Source: Erwinia oleae (GTDB lineage: Bacteria > Pseudomonadota > Gammaproteobacteria > Enterobacterales > Enterobacteriaceae). Taken from it: 35,356 nt of DNA. Where the stretch lies: contig NZ_JNVB01000055.1 in assembly GCF_000770305.1 (NCBI RefSeq), positions 1 through 35,356 of the forward strand, written 5' to 3'. A program made the translations under genes and the position numbers. A model generated the notes under the pieces. That model saw nothing but the letters and a program-made list of their open reading frames with translations. It was not told where the DNA came from and searched no databases. Below are positions 14,943-21,838 of the stretch, piece after piece; position 1 is the stretch's first letter; each line of letters begins with the position of its first letter.

Positions 14943-15469
14943 AAAAACTCTTTCGTCAGGCTTTTACTGTCTCACTCCTTTCAGCCGTTATGGCTGTCGC
15001 CTTCAGTGCATGCGCCTCGCTCACCGTCGTGGGCGATTCAGGTGGTGAGCCAACTGCCCCCCTCTTTGACGCCATCAATGCCGGTCAGAACAACGATACC
15101 GGCATGCCTGAGTCATTGCCACAGCCGCCCGCCTCCCTGAGCATTTCCGATATGCTGCCGGTGAGTACGCCGGAAATGTCTCCGGGGGTTGTGGCATCCC
15201 GACCGCTGAACCTTCCCGGTATGCCGCCGGTGTTTGTGCTGGGTGATGACGTGGCTTCACGTCAATGGCTGCAGCAGCATGCTGCATCACTCAGCGGCAT
15301 GCAGGCAACCGGCATGGTGATAAGCGTCCAGGATGAGCAGGGTTTAAACACTCTGCGTCAGCTGGCGCCGGGCGTGGCTATGGTGCCCGTCAGCGGTGGC
15401 GACCTGGCTCGCCGGCTGGGGGTGAATCACTACCCCCTGCTTATCACCGCAACAGGAATATCACAGTGA
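14939..15469 (+). CDS. TIGR03765 (PFL_4695) ICE protein, lipoprotein-like
   Basis: 176 residues with a signal sequence ending AFSACAS (lipobox-like). The family-typical C-terminus is LPGMPPVFVLGDDVASRQWLQQ..., MVISVQDEQGLNTLRQLAPG and GGDLARRLGVNHYPLLITATGI. The family belongs to the GI-type T4SS operon just ahead of TraD; its precise role is not known. A thioredoxin-like/TrbC-like fold has been suggested from the PLLITATGI ending, which I regard as tentative. Overlaps both neighbours by 4 bp. Confidence 0.88.
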   Translation: MKKLFRQAFTVSLLSAVMAVAFSACASLTVVGDSGGEPTAPLFDAINAGQNNDTGMPESLPQPPASLSISDMLPVSTPEMSPGVVASRPLNLPGMPPVFVLGDDVASRQWLQQHAASLSGMQATGMVISVQDEQGLNTLRQLAPGVAMVPVSGGDLARRLGVNHYPLLITATGISQ

Positions 15470-16122
15470 TGCTGGTCATTCTCATCGCCGAGCTGATGAG
15501 TCAGCACAGGGGGATGCTTGTTATGGTACTGGCAGTGGCACTGGCAATTGTCATCACAGTGTTAAGGCCGCGTTCGGTCAGCCAGCGTCGCCATCACCGC
15601 TATCAGAAACAGGCGGCCCGGGCACTGCTTCGTCTGCCGCAGCTGCGTAATGACGCGGCCAGAATAACCTGGCTTCGTAAGATGAACCCGTACGTATTCG
15701 AAGAAATGTTGCTGACGGCGATGTCCCGACAGGGGCTGCGCATACAGCGCAACGCACGATACAGCGGTGACGGTGGTGCTGACGGTCAGGTCTGGATAAA
15801 CGGTCAGCGCTGGCTGATTCAGGCTAAGCGCTACAGCGATACCATCAACGCCGCGCATGTCTCTGCATTCGGTCTGCTGATCGAGACTGAACGGGCGTCG
15901 GGGCTGTTTGTACACACCGGCCGTACGGGTGAAGTGAGCAGAGATGCATTCAACCGCTATCCAGGTATCAGGCTCATTAGCGGTCAGCAACTGCTCTGGC
16001 TGCTCGCAGGCAACCGCCGATGGATGGACAAGTTCGCCGGTAAGACTGAGCAACCGACACCCCCCCGTGTTGTTACACCATCGGCTTTACCTCTGTCACG
16101 CTCTGCCCAAAAGGAGCACTAA
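15466..16122 (+). CDS. Membrane-anchored Mrr-like restriction endonuclease-fold protein
   Basis: 218 residues. An N-terminal membrane helix (GMLVMVLAVALAIVITVL, about 16-33) is followed by a basic stretch and then an Mrr_cat-type PD-(D/E)xK domain. Its elements are NPYVFEEMLLTAMSRQGLRI (F78-E79), GDGGADGQV (D106) and WLIQAKRYSD (Q119-A-K121). All expected catalytic positions are present, with QxK instead of ExK as in Mrr. It sits in the T4SS operon directly before TraD (16122 is shared by its stop and the TraD ATG). Substrate is unknown; a role in DNA processing at the transfer channel is inference. Confidence 0.85.
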   Translation: MMLVILIAELMSQHRGMLVMVLAVALAIVITVLRPRSVSQRRHHRYQKQAARALLRLPQLRNDAARITWLRKMNPYVFEEMLLTAMSRQGLRIQRNARYSGDGGADGQVWINGQRWLIQAKRYSDTINAAHVSAFGLLIETERASGLFVHTGRTGEVSRDAFNRYPGIRLISGQQLLWLLAGNRRWMDKFAGKTEQPTPPRVVTPSALPLSRSAQKEH

Positions 16123-18239
16123 TGAGCAATGATTATGTCATGGAGTCTTTGCTCCGTCCGGCCGTAGAAATGTATTCCGCAACCGTCGCTGCAAGCGCGA
16201 CCTGCATCTGTCTGACAGCCCCGTGGGCGGTGGCGCTTGCGCCTTCCGTCAGTTGGGTGACTGCAGCGGGTTTTGGGGTGCTGGCCCTGAAGCGCACCCG
16301 GCAGGGCCTGAAGATATTGCGCTATCGCCGCAACATCCGCCGTCTTCCCCGCTATGTTCTCACCAGTGAACAGATACCCGTCAGCCGCCGCCACCTTTTT
16401 TTAGGTAAGGGGTTCCGGTGGTCAGCTCGCCACACACAGCGGCTGATGGAAGCGCGTCGCCCGGAGTGTGAAGTGTATGTTCAGCCTTCAGTGCTGTATC
16501 GCATGGCGCGTGACGTGGAAAAAAAGATGGAGTACAGCCTCCCCTGGCTGTGCCGCCTGACGCGGACTGATTCAGCTCTTAACCCTTTCCGTCCGTTGCC
16601 TCCGGTTGGCGGCAGTCCGGTTTATCATGGTGTCGAACCTGATGAAACCGCTGTCACCTATGATCTTGGCGAGCGCGTAGGGCATATGCTGGTAATTGGC
16701 ACTACGCGCGTGGGCAAAACCCGGCTGGCAGAGTTGCTCATTACGCAGGATATCCGGCGGAAAAATGCGGCCGGCGAGCATGAGGTTGTCATCGTATTTG
16801 ATCCTAAAGGCGATGCGGACCTGCTACGTCGTATGTACGCAGAGTCTCATCGAGCGGGGCGTCAGGATAATTTCTGGGTGTTTCACCTGGGCTGGCCTGA
16901 TATCAGCGCACGCTACAACGCAGTAGGAAGGTTCAGTCGTATATCTGAGGTGGCATCCCGCGTGGCCGGTCAGCTCTCTGGTGAGGGTAACTCTGCCGCA
17001 TTTCGTGAGTTCGCTTGGCGCTTTGTTAATATCATCACGCGCGCGCTCGTCGCTCTGGGGCAGCGGCCAGACTACAGCCTCATTCTCCGCTATGTCACCA
17101 ACATCGGTGAACTCTATGAAACCTATGTCGATAATCTGCTGAGTGAAAAAGCGCCGCAGCTTATGAATTCTGTCGAGGCGCTGCTGAGCAACGGAGTAAG
17201 CGACAAGGACCTGCCTCGCCATCTTCAGGGCAGACCCAATGGCGCAAAGATATGGGTGTCCGAACAGGTACTGGGGAGCCCTGAGGGTAAAAAGCTCTGG
17301 GACCCCGTGCTGGACGGGCTTCGCAGCGCGGTTCAGTATGACCGGACCTATTTCGATAAGATTGTCGCCTCACTGCTGCCATTACTGGAGAAGCTGACAA
17401 CGGGTAAAACGGCAGCGCTTCTTGCCCCGGATTACACTGACCTCAACGACCCCCGGCCGATTCTGGACTGGCACAACATTATCAAATCGCGCGGCGTGGT
17501 CTATGTCGGGCTCGACGCCCTCTCTGATCCTGTTGTGGCCGCCGCCGTGGGTAACAGCATGTTCGCTGACCTCGTATCCGAAGGCGGTCACATTTATAAA
17601 TTCGGTCTCGGTGATGAAGATGAGGGCCAGTCGTCAAAAGTGGCCATTAACCTGCACTGCGATGAGTTTAACGAACTGATGGGGGATGAATTCATCCCGC
17701 TCATAAACAAAGGCGGCGGCGCCGGTTTTCAGGTGACGGCTTACACGCAGACACTGTCTGATATTGAGGCCCGCATTGGCAGCACGGCCAAAGCCAATCA
17801 GGTTGTGGGCAACTTCAATACCCTGGTGATGCTCCGTGTGCGTGAGAAGAATACAGCCATGCTGCTCACCGATCAGCTTCCGGAAGTGGACGTCTACCAG
17901 AAAACGCTGACTTCCGGGGTTACCGACGTGTCCCGTCCTGGCGAAGGCACGGATTTCAACAGTAACGTCAACGATCAGGTGAGCCTGATAAAAACGCCAA
18001 TGATAAGCCCTGCCGATATCATCAACCTGCCCAAGGGGCAGGCATTTGCGCTGCTGGAAGGCGGCCAGCTATGGAAAATTCGTATGCCGTTGCCGGCAGA
18101 TAACGACGACCCGCATATGCCTGCCAGTCTGAAACATCTCGCTGACAGCATGGAGAAGAACTACCACACGGGTGAAACGTGGTGGCCTGGCGGTGACCTG
18201 GTGTTTACGGGGGGATCGGATGTCACAGCAGGACAGTGA
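16122..18239 (+). CDS. traD: Conjugative coupling protein TraD (TIGR03743, VirD4-type)
   Basis: 705-residue ATPase that links the relaxosome to the T4SS channel. Hydrophobic segments lie at about residues 25-55. Walker A is GTTRVGKTR at 193-201, followed by VVIVFDPKGD. A second acidic motif LHCDEFNELMGDEF lies in the middle, followed by GGGAGFQVTAYTQTLSDIEARIGS, typical of the TraD/TraG coupling group. Length is normal. The last 20 bases overlap the start of the next gene. Intact, unlike several other transfer genes in this element. Confidence 0.93.
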   Translation: MSNDYVMESLLRPAVEMYSATVAASATCICLTAPWAVALAPSVSWVTAAGFGVLALKRTRQGLKILRYRRNIRRLPRYVLTSEQIPVSRRHLFLGKGFRWSARHTQRLMEARRPECEVYVQPSVLYRMARDVEKKMEYSLPWLCRLTRTDSALNPFRPLPPVGGSPVYHGVEPDETAVTYDLGERVGHMLVIGTTRVGKTRLAELLITQDIRRKNAAGEHEVVIVFDPKGDADLLRRMYAESHRAGRQDNFWVFHLGWPDISARYNAVGRFSRISEVASRVAGQLSGEGNSAAFREFAWRFVNIITRALVALGQRPDYSLILRYVTNIGELYETYVDNLLSEKAPQLMNSVEALLSNGVSDKDLPRHLQGRPNGAKIWVSEQVLGSPEGKKLWDPVLDGLRSAVQYDRTYFDKIVASLLPLLEKLTTGKTAALLAPDYTDLNDPRPILDWHNIIKSRGVVYVGLDALSDPVVAAAVGNSMFADLVSEGGHIYKFGLGDEDEGQSSKVAINLHCDEFNELMGDEFIPLINKGGGAGFQVTAYTQTLSDIEARIGSTAKANQVVGNFNTLVMLRVREKNTAMLLTDQLPEVDVYQKTLTSGVTDVSRPGEGTDFNSNVNDQVSLIKTPMISPADIINLPKGQAFALLEGGQLWKIRMPLPADNDDPHMPASLKHLADSMEKNYHTGETWWPGGDLVFTGGSDVTAGQ

Positions 18240-18981
18240 AAACGGGCAGCGCAGCCAGCCAGCTCGTCAGCGGCAGTCTGGCCCGATAGGCATGCTGCTG
18301 TGGGATTTTCCGATGGGTCTTATTGGCATTTTGCTGGGCTCATTGCTGGTCAGCCTGCTGATTGAGTACGCCTGCATTGCTCTGCTTTGGCCCGATGAAG
18401 GGGCTGCACACAGCTACCGCGTCATGCTGGCAGAGAGCCGGTGGCTGTCAGAGGGGTACACCCGTAGCCTGCTGATGAGCGCGCCGGTCGAGACCGTCAG
18501 TCGATGGGTACATGTGGCATGGCAGTGGCTTTTTGTGGACAGCGGATTCAGCGGCTGGCTGCAGTCGTTCAACTCCCTGAGTAAAAAGGGAAGTGGCCTT
18601 ATTCCGGCGCTGAACGGCGTTGGCGTTTCCATGGTCATCTGGCTTGAGGTCTATCTTCAGGCAACGGTCTGGGTCACGCTGATTTTCTTTATCCGGGTCA
18701 TGATCCTCTTTTTGAGTCTACCTCTTTTTGCACTGGTGATCATAACGGGCGTGGTTGACGGACTGGTCCGGCGTGACCTGCGGCGCTACGGTGCGGGTTA
18801 TGAATCAAGCTTTGTCTATCACCACGCAAAACGTTTCATCAAACCCGCGTTGTACGGCCCCTGCATGCTTTATCTGGCATGGCCTACTGCAGTATGGCCA
18901 AACCTGTTACTCCTTCCATCAGCATTACTTGTCGGCGCAGTACTGGCTGTAGTGACCGGGTCATTTAAAAAGTATCTCTAA
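18220..18981 (+). CDS. TIGR03747/DUF4400 ICE membrane protein
   Basis: 253-residue inner-membrane protein with at least four hydrophobic segments: MGLIGILLGSLLVSLLIEYACIALLW, VWVTLIFFIRVMILFLSLPLFALVII, a short YGPCMLYLAWPTAVWPNLLL and SALLVGAVLAVVTG. It has the family's GVVDGLVRRDLRRYGAGYESSFVYHHAKR block. It always follows TraD in GI-type T4SS loci. ATG 18220 has GGGGG just upstream and overlaps traD by 20 bp. Followed by a strong terminator, so it ends the operon here; in related ICEs the RAQPRD gene follows directly, but here 2.3 kb of cargo intervenes. Confidence 0.9.
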   Translation: MSQQDSENGQRSQPARQRQSGPIGMLLWDFPMGLIGILLGSLLVSLLIEYACIALLWPDEGAAHSYRVMLAESRWLSEGYTRSLLMSAPVETVSRWVHVAWQWLFVDSGFSGWLQSFNSLSKKGSGLIPALNGVGVSMVIWLEVYLQATVWVTLIFFIRVMILFLSLPLFALVIITGVVDGLVRRDLRRYGAGYESSFVYHHAKRFIKPALYGPCMLYLAWPTAVWPNLLLLPSALLVGAVLAVVTGSFKKYL

Positions 18982-19020
18982 AATCTCTCCAAAGTAGCAG
19001 TTTCGGGACTATGCCCGGAG

Positions 19021-19046
19021 GCCCGCAGCTGGTGCGGGCTTTTTTT
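19021..19046 (+). terminator. Intrinsic terminator of the pil/traD operon
   Basis: GCCCGCA (19021-19027), loop GCTGG, TGCGGGC (19033-19039), then seven T (19040-19046). Confidence 0.92.
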
Positions 19047-19146
19047 CGCGCGGCGTGCTGGTCAGGGAGCGCATGGGCATTTGCATTCGCTTTACTGACA
19101 GTTTGCATTTTACCTGACCATCGCCACCAATGTTGAGGAGGTAAAC

Positions 19147-19296
19147 ATGGCATTGCTTGACTGGCTGCTGTGTGCCAAAAGCGGAAATTGTTGTAGTTGC
19201 TCGGGAGAGATGAACCATGCATGGTGGTATAGCAACTGCATTGAAAAGCTACGATTGGGGGGAAGTGATGACTGCTCAGCAAGCGCCTCAACTTGA
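19147..19296 (+). CDS. Short Cys-rich ORF, 49 residues, overlapping the GNAT gene
   Basis: The ATG at 19147 has an excellent Shine-Dalgarno (GAGGAGG, 5 bases upstream). The product contains seven or so Cys, including a CCSC cluster (AKSGNCCSCSGEM), plus Trp-rich HAWWYSNC. It ends at 19296, inside the acetyltransferase gene that begins at 19268. It may be a real microprotein or a leader peptide coupling translation into the GNAT gene. No family is recognised and there is no signal peptide. Confidence rests mainly on the ribosome-binding site. Confidence 0.4.
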   Translation: MALLDWLLCAKSGNCCSCSGEMNHAWWYSNCIEKLRLGGSDDCSASAST

Positions 19297-19789
19297 AACA
19301 GCCCGACTGATTTTAAGGCAATTTGCGCTCGGCGATTTTCCAGAGCTTATGGCGAGCTGGGCTACTCCTGAGATGGCTAGAATTAATGGCGGTGAGAATC
19401 CAACGGCAGAAATCGTTTGGTCACGCTTACTACGCTATATCGGGCACTGGCATGCATTAAGTTATGGCTACTGGGCAGTTATTGAAAAAACAACAAATCG
19501 TTACATAGGTGCATTTGGCTTTCAAGATGCCCATCGCGATATCATCCCTGCGCTAAAATACCCTGAAGCTGGATGGACGTTAATTCCCGAAGTCAGGGGA
19601 AAGGGTTATGCGTCTGAAGCACTGACAGCAATTTTACTTTGGGCCGATCAGACATTTTCCTCTCCAGTGTGCTGTATCATTGACGAAGAAAATAAACGCT
19701 CAAATTATCTCGCTGAACATTTTGGTTTCGAGTTTCAAGGGTATGTTAACTACCATGGTAAGCAGGTACGGATGCTTATACGCTCGTAG
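19268..19789 (+). CDS. GNAT acetyltransferase, RimJ/RimL-like
   Basis: 173-residue acetyl-CoA-dependent N-acetyltransferase of the Acetyltransf_3 type. N-terminal LETARLILRQFALGDFPEL is characteristic; the acetyl-CoA loop is PEVRGKGYASEAL; the later region is CIIDEENKRSNYLAEHFGFEF. It resembles ribosomal-protein Ser/Ala acetyltransferases and their small-molecule relatives; the substrate is unknown. The ATG at 19268 has GGGGAAG upstream, while a frame start at 19217 lacks one. Base composition is clearly lower in GC than the ICE backbone, pointing to acquired cargo. First gene of the 19.1-21.0 kb patch. Confidence 0.85.
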   Translation: MTAQQAPQLETARLILRQFALGDFPELMASWATPEMARINGGENPTAEIVWSRLLRYIGHWHALSYGYWAVIEKTTNRYIGAFGFQDAHRDIIPALKYPEAGWTLIPEVRGKGYASEALTAILLWADQTFSSPVCCIIDEENKRSNYLAEHFGFEFQGYVNYHGKQVRMLIRS

Positions 19790-19866
19790 GCTATTTGTTT
19801 GTAGACATTATTATCAGAATCCTTAAAACAGACAGTAAATGACTTACGCAAGAAGACGGACAGTGG

Positions 19867-20298
19867 ATGAGTGAAGAACTGAAATTCATGTTGTTGGCGC
19901 TTGAGCACTCCCGCCAGGCATTACCAGAATGCAGGCCTAATCCACCGGTAGGGTGCGTGATTGTTCATAAAGGAGATGTGGTCTCGAAGGGATACACACG
20001 ATCCCCAGGCCATAATCATGCTGAAATAGATGCAATTTCTAGACTAAAGTTTCCAATTAGGGAATGTGAAATCTTTGTCACGCTTGAACCCTGCTCTTTC
20101 CAGGGAAGAACCCCATCATGTGCATTAACACTTGCAGAGTTGAAGCCAAGACATGTCTATGTAGCTTTAGAAGATCCTCACCCTAGAAATAGGGGTGAAG
20201 GGCTCAATATATTAAAGAATGCAGGTATCAGTTTCACGTTAGGTCTTGGCAAACAAGAAGTAGAGGACTTTTTGTCACCCTATTTAGTGAGGTCATGA
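19867..20298 (+). CDS. Stand-alone RibD-type deaminase domain protein
   Basis: 143 residues of the cytidine-deaminase fold. Zinc-site residues are H51-A-E53 (GHNHAEIDA) and P75-C76...C85 (LEPCSFQGRTPSC). RPNPPVGCVIV at about 23-33 and VALEDPHPRNRGEGLNILKNAGI at the end are typical of the RibD pyrimidine deaminase half. The reductase half of bifunctional RibD (about 360 residues) is absent, and the gene is not beside other riboflavin genes. It may act on a riboflavin-type intermediate or another nucleotide. Low-GC cargo; start is preceded by a GGACAGTGG site only weakly like a Shine-Dalgarno. Confidence 0.8.
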   Translation: MSEELKFMLLALEHSRQALPECRPNPPVGCVIVHKGDVVSKGYTRSPGHNHAEIDAISRLKFPIRECEIFVTLEPCSFQGRTPSCALTLAELKPRHVYVALEDPHPRNRGEGLNILKNAGISFTLGLGKQEVEDFLSPYLVRS

Positions 20299-20390
20299 CC
20301 TGCTCCCCTTTGATTCACACAGAACGCTGTTAACAATATCCGTTGATCGCTCACTGCTGCCCTTGTAGCTTTGCCTACGACATGAGTGCC

Positions 20391-20421
20391 AAAAGAGGAA
20401 GCTCCGCTCGGCCCCTCTTTT
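20391..20421 (+). terminator. Intrinsic terminator after the deaminase gene
   Basis: AAAAGAGG (20391-20398) pairs with CCTCTTTT (20414-20421) around a 15-base GC-rich loop. The T run is part of the 3' arm; the symmetry allows action in both directions. Confidence 0.7.
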
Positions 20422-20493
20422 AAATGCTTAAAACAGTCATAGATGGAACAGTATGTTAGATTCATCGGTTGATAAATAAATCGAGGATAGCGA

Positions 20494-20952
20494 ATGTTCA
20501 GCATTTCAGAAGTAGATAAAGGTGATTCTGAACTGGCTAGGCTCGTCAGCGAGCTCGATGCCTTTCAGAGCGAATTGTATCCTGCAGAAAGTAATCACTG
20601 CTTAGACCTTTCAACAGTCAATGAAGAGCAACTCCGGTGCGTCATCGTGCATGATGAAGGCGGAACTCCTGCGGGTTGTGGTGCTTTACTCTTTCAGGCA
20701 GATGGGTCAGCTGAGATCAAACGGGTATATATTCGACCGCAATACCGGGGCAGGAAGCTCGGAGAACAGATACTCAGTGCAATTGAGACAATTGCTTCAG
20801 AAAAAAATTCGTTCCTATTACGGCTCGAAACAGGGATTCACCAGCTCCCGGCGATAGCATTGTATCGCAACTGCGGTTTCAAGATATGCGATGCATTCCC
20901 CCCATATGCAGCAGACCCGCTAAGTGTTTTCATGTACAAGGAACTTCCTTAA
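20494..20952 (+). CDS. GNAT acetyltransferase, second, unrelated to the first
   Basis: 152-residue N-acetyltransferase. The core is EIKRVYIRPQYRGRKLGEQIL (acetyl-CoA binding R/QxxGxG/A-like loop RPQYRGRKLG), followed by LLRLETGIHQLPAIALYRNCGFKICDAFPPY, typical of YafP/PhnO-like small GNATs. Start ATG 20494 follows GAGGAT. It has its own 195-bp upstream gap containing the terminator of the preceding gene, so it probably has its own promoter. Low-GC cargo gene; substrate unknown. Confidence 0.85.
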   Translation: MFSISEVDKGDSELARLVSELDAFQSELYPAESNHCLDLSTVNEEQLRCVIVHDEGGTPAGCGALLFQADGSAEIKRVYIRPQYRGRKLGEQILSAIETIASEKNSFLLRLETGIHQLPAIALYRNCGFKICDAFPPYAADPLSVFMYKELP

Positions 20953-21239
20953 CTTCACGTTGTTAAGGCATAGGGATGTTATGTTCTAAATGATAAAAAA
21001 ACACTCAGTGGTCATCAGCAAACGTCTGCTGATCGCTCATAGCTGCCTGTCAACCTGATTGCATTTTTGTTGGCGATGGTCAAATAAAATGCAAACGGTT
21101 AGTCAGGTCACATAGCAATTACGCACCTATACCGAGATTATTTAGATGTTAACGGTCAGAAGCATCAAAACACGTCATGCTGTTTTTCTTCACATTAGCA
21201 TTAAGAATTTCCTGCTGTAAGGCTTTCCCCTTTACGTCA
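20953..21239 (+). other. Noncoding spacer with hairpins at the right edge of the cargo patch
   Basis: No gene is seen. CCTTAAC/GTTAAGG forms a palindrome around the preceding stop (20947-20968). ATCAGCA/TGCTGAT (21014-21033) is a 7-bp hairpin. TTGCATTTT (21059-21067) pairs with AAAATGCAA (21086-21094), flanked by CCTGA/TCAGG (21054-21058 and 21103-21107), giving a long imperfect stem. The hairpin at 21014 shares TGATCGCTCAnnGCTGCC-like sequence with 20345-20361, hinting at a repeated spacer between cargo genes. Confidence 0.4.
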
Positions 21240-21268
21240 ATCTCCCGACGACCAGTTAACCGGGAGAT
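21240..21268 (+). promoter_or_regulatory. RAQPRD-gene leader hairpin containing the ribosome-binding site (leader f)
   Basis: ATCTCCCG (21240-21247) pairs perfectly with CGGGAGAT (21261-21268) around a 13-base loop. The 3' arm contains the GGGAGA Shine-Dalgarno of the ATG at 21273. This would keep the first gene of the pilus-assembly operon untranslated unless opened. Confidence 0.55.
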
Positions 21269-21272
21269 CCCC

Positions 21273-21590
21273 ATGCGTCACACCAGAAAACTCATTGTAC
21301 TGCTGATAGCCACACTTCCCGTTCTGCAGTGCCATGCATCAGAGAAAGACGAGCTGGCGCAGGTTTTACGTCAGTTGGATCAGGTGCAGGCCGGTCTGGA
21401 CCGGGCGCGTGTGGTGGCCAATCAGACCCAGGATGCCCGTTTTTATTTCGATTACCAGCAGGCAACGCGCGACATCTCCACCATGAAGCAGGGTATATCG
21501 ACCTATCTTGAACCTTCTCGGGCACAGCCTGCATCCCGCCAGTCCTCAGTTACCGGCCAGTATCGTGCTGAGGAACCCGCATGGCGATGA
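21273..21590 (+). CDS. RAQPRD family ICE protein (TIGR01690)
   Basis: 105 residues with signal peptide (KLIVLLIATLPVLQCHA), a helical region (LAQVLRQLDQVQAGLDRARVVANQTQDARFYFDYQQATRDI) and the name-giving motif as RAQPASR near the C-terminus (the canonical RAQPRD is varied here). Family members are periplasmic proteins starting the GI-type pilus assembly operon; role unknown. The ATG at 21273 is chosen for its GGGAGA site and signal peptide; an in-frame start at 21177 is unsupported. Overlaps the next gene by 10 bp. Confidence 0.88.
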   Translation: MRHTRKLIVLLIATLPVLQCHASEKDELAQVLRQLDQVQAGLDRARVVANQTQDARFYFDYQQATRDISTMKQGISTYLEPSRAQPASRQSSVTGQYRAEEPAWR

Positions 21591-21826
21591 ACGGTGCGCA
21601 ACTGAACGGCTGGAGCGCGGGGACCGGCAGCAGCCTGACTCCTGGGCAGCTGAATACTCTCATTCTCGGCACGCTTGCGGTCGTAATTCTGCTTTTCTGC
21701 GCCTGGGCGCTGGTTCAGGCATATCGCGGGGTCGTATCAAAATCCGTGACGTTCCGTCAGTTCAATGAGCTCGCCGTCAGGCTGGTCGTGCTTTACCTGT
21801 CGATGCTCTTTCTGTTTTTCCACTGA
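21581..21826 (+). CDS. TIGR03758 (PFL_4701/DUF3262) ICE membrane protein
   Basis: 81 residues with two membrane helices: LNTLILGTLAVVILLFCAWALVQAY and LAVRLVVLYLSMLFLFFH. GVVSKSVTFRQFNELAVR lies between them, the family signature. Pilin-like or TraA/VirB3-sized inner-membrane component by position. Overlaps the RAQPRD gene by 10 bp and precedes the TIGR03745 part of the fusion gene by 12 bp. Confidence 0.88.
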   Translation: MAMNGAQLNGWSAGTGSSLTPGQLNTLILGTLAVVILLFCAWALVQAYRGVVSKSVTFRQFNELAVRLVVLYLSMLFLFFH

Positions 21827-21838
21827 AAGGATAAATCA

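Noticed and set aside
20299..21172. Integron attC sites between the GNAT and deaminase genes
   Set aside because: The single-gene spacers and GTTAAGG/CCTTAAC palindrome suggested cassettes, but no proper RYYYAAC...GTTRRRY pair with the attC spacing was found and no integron integrase is in the window.
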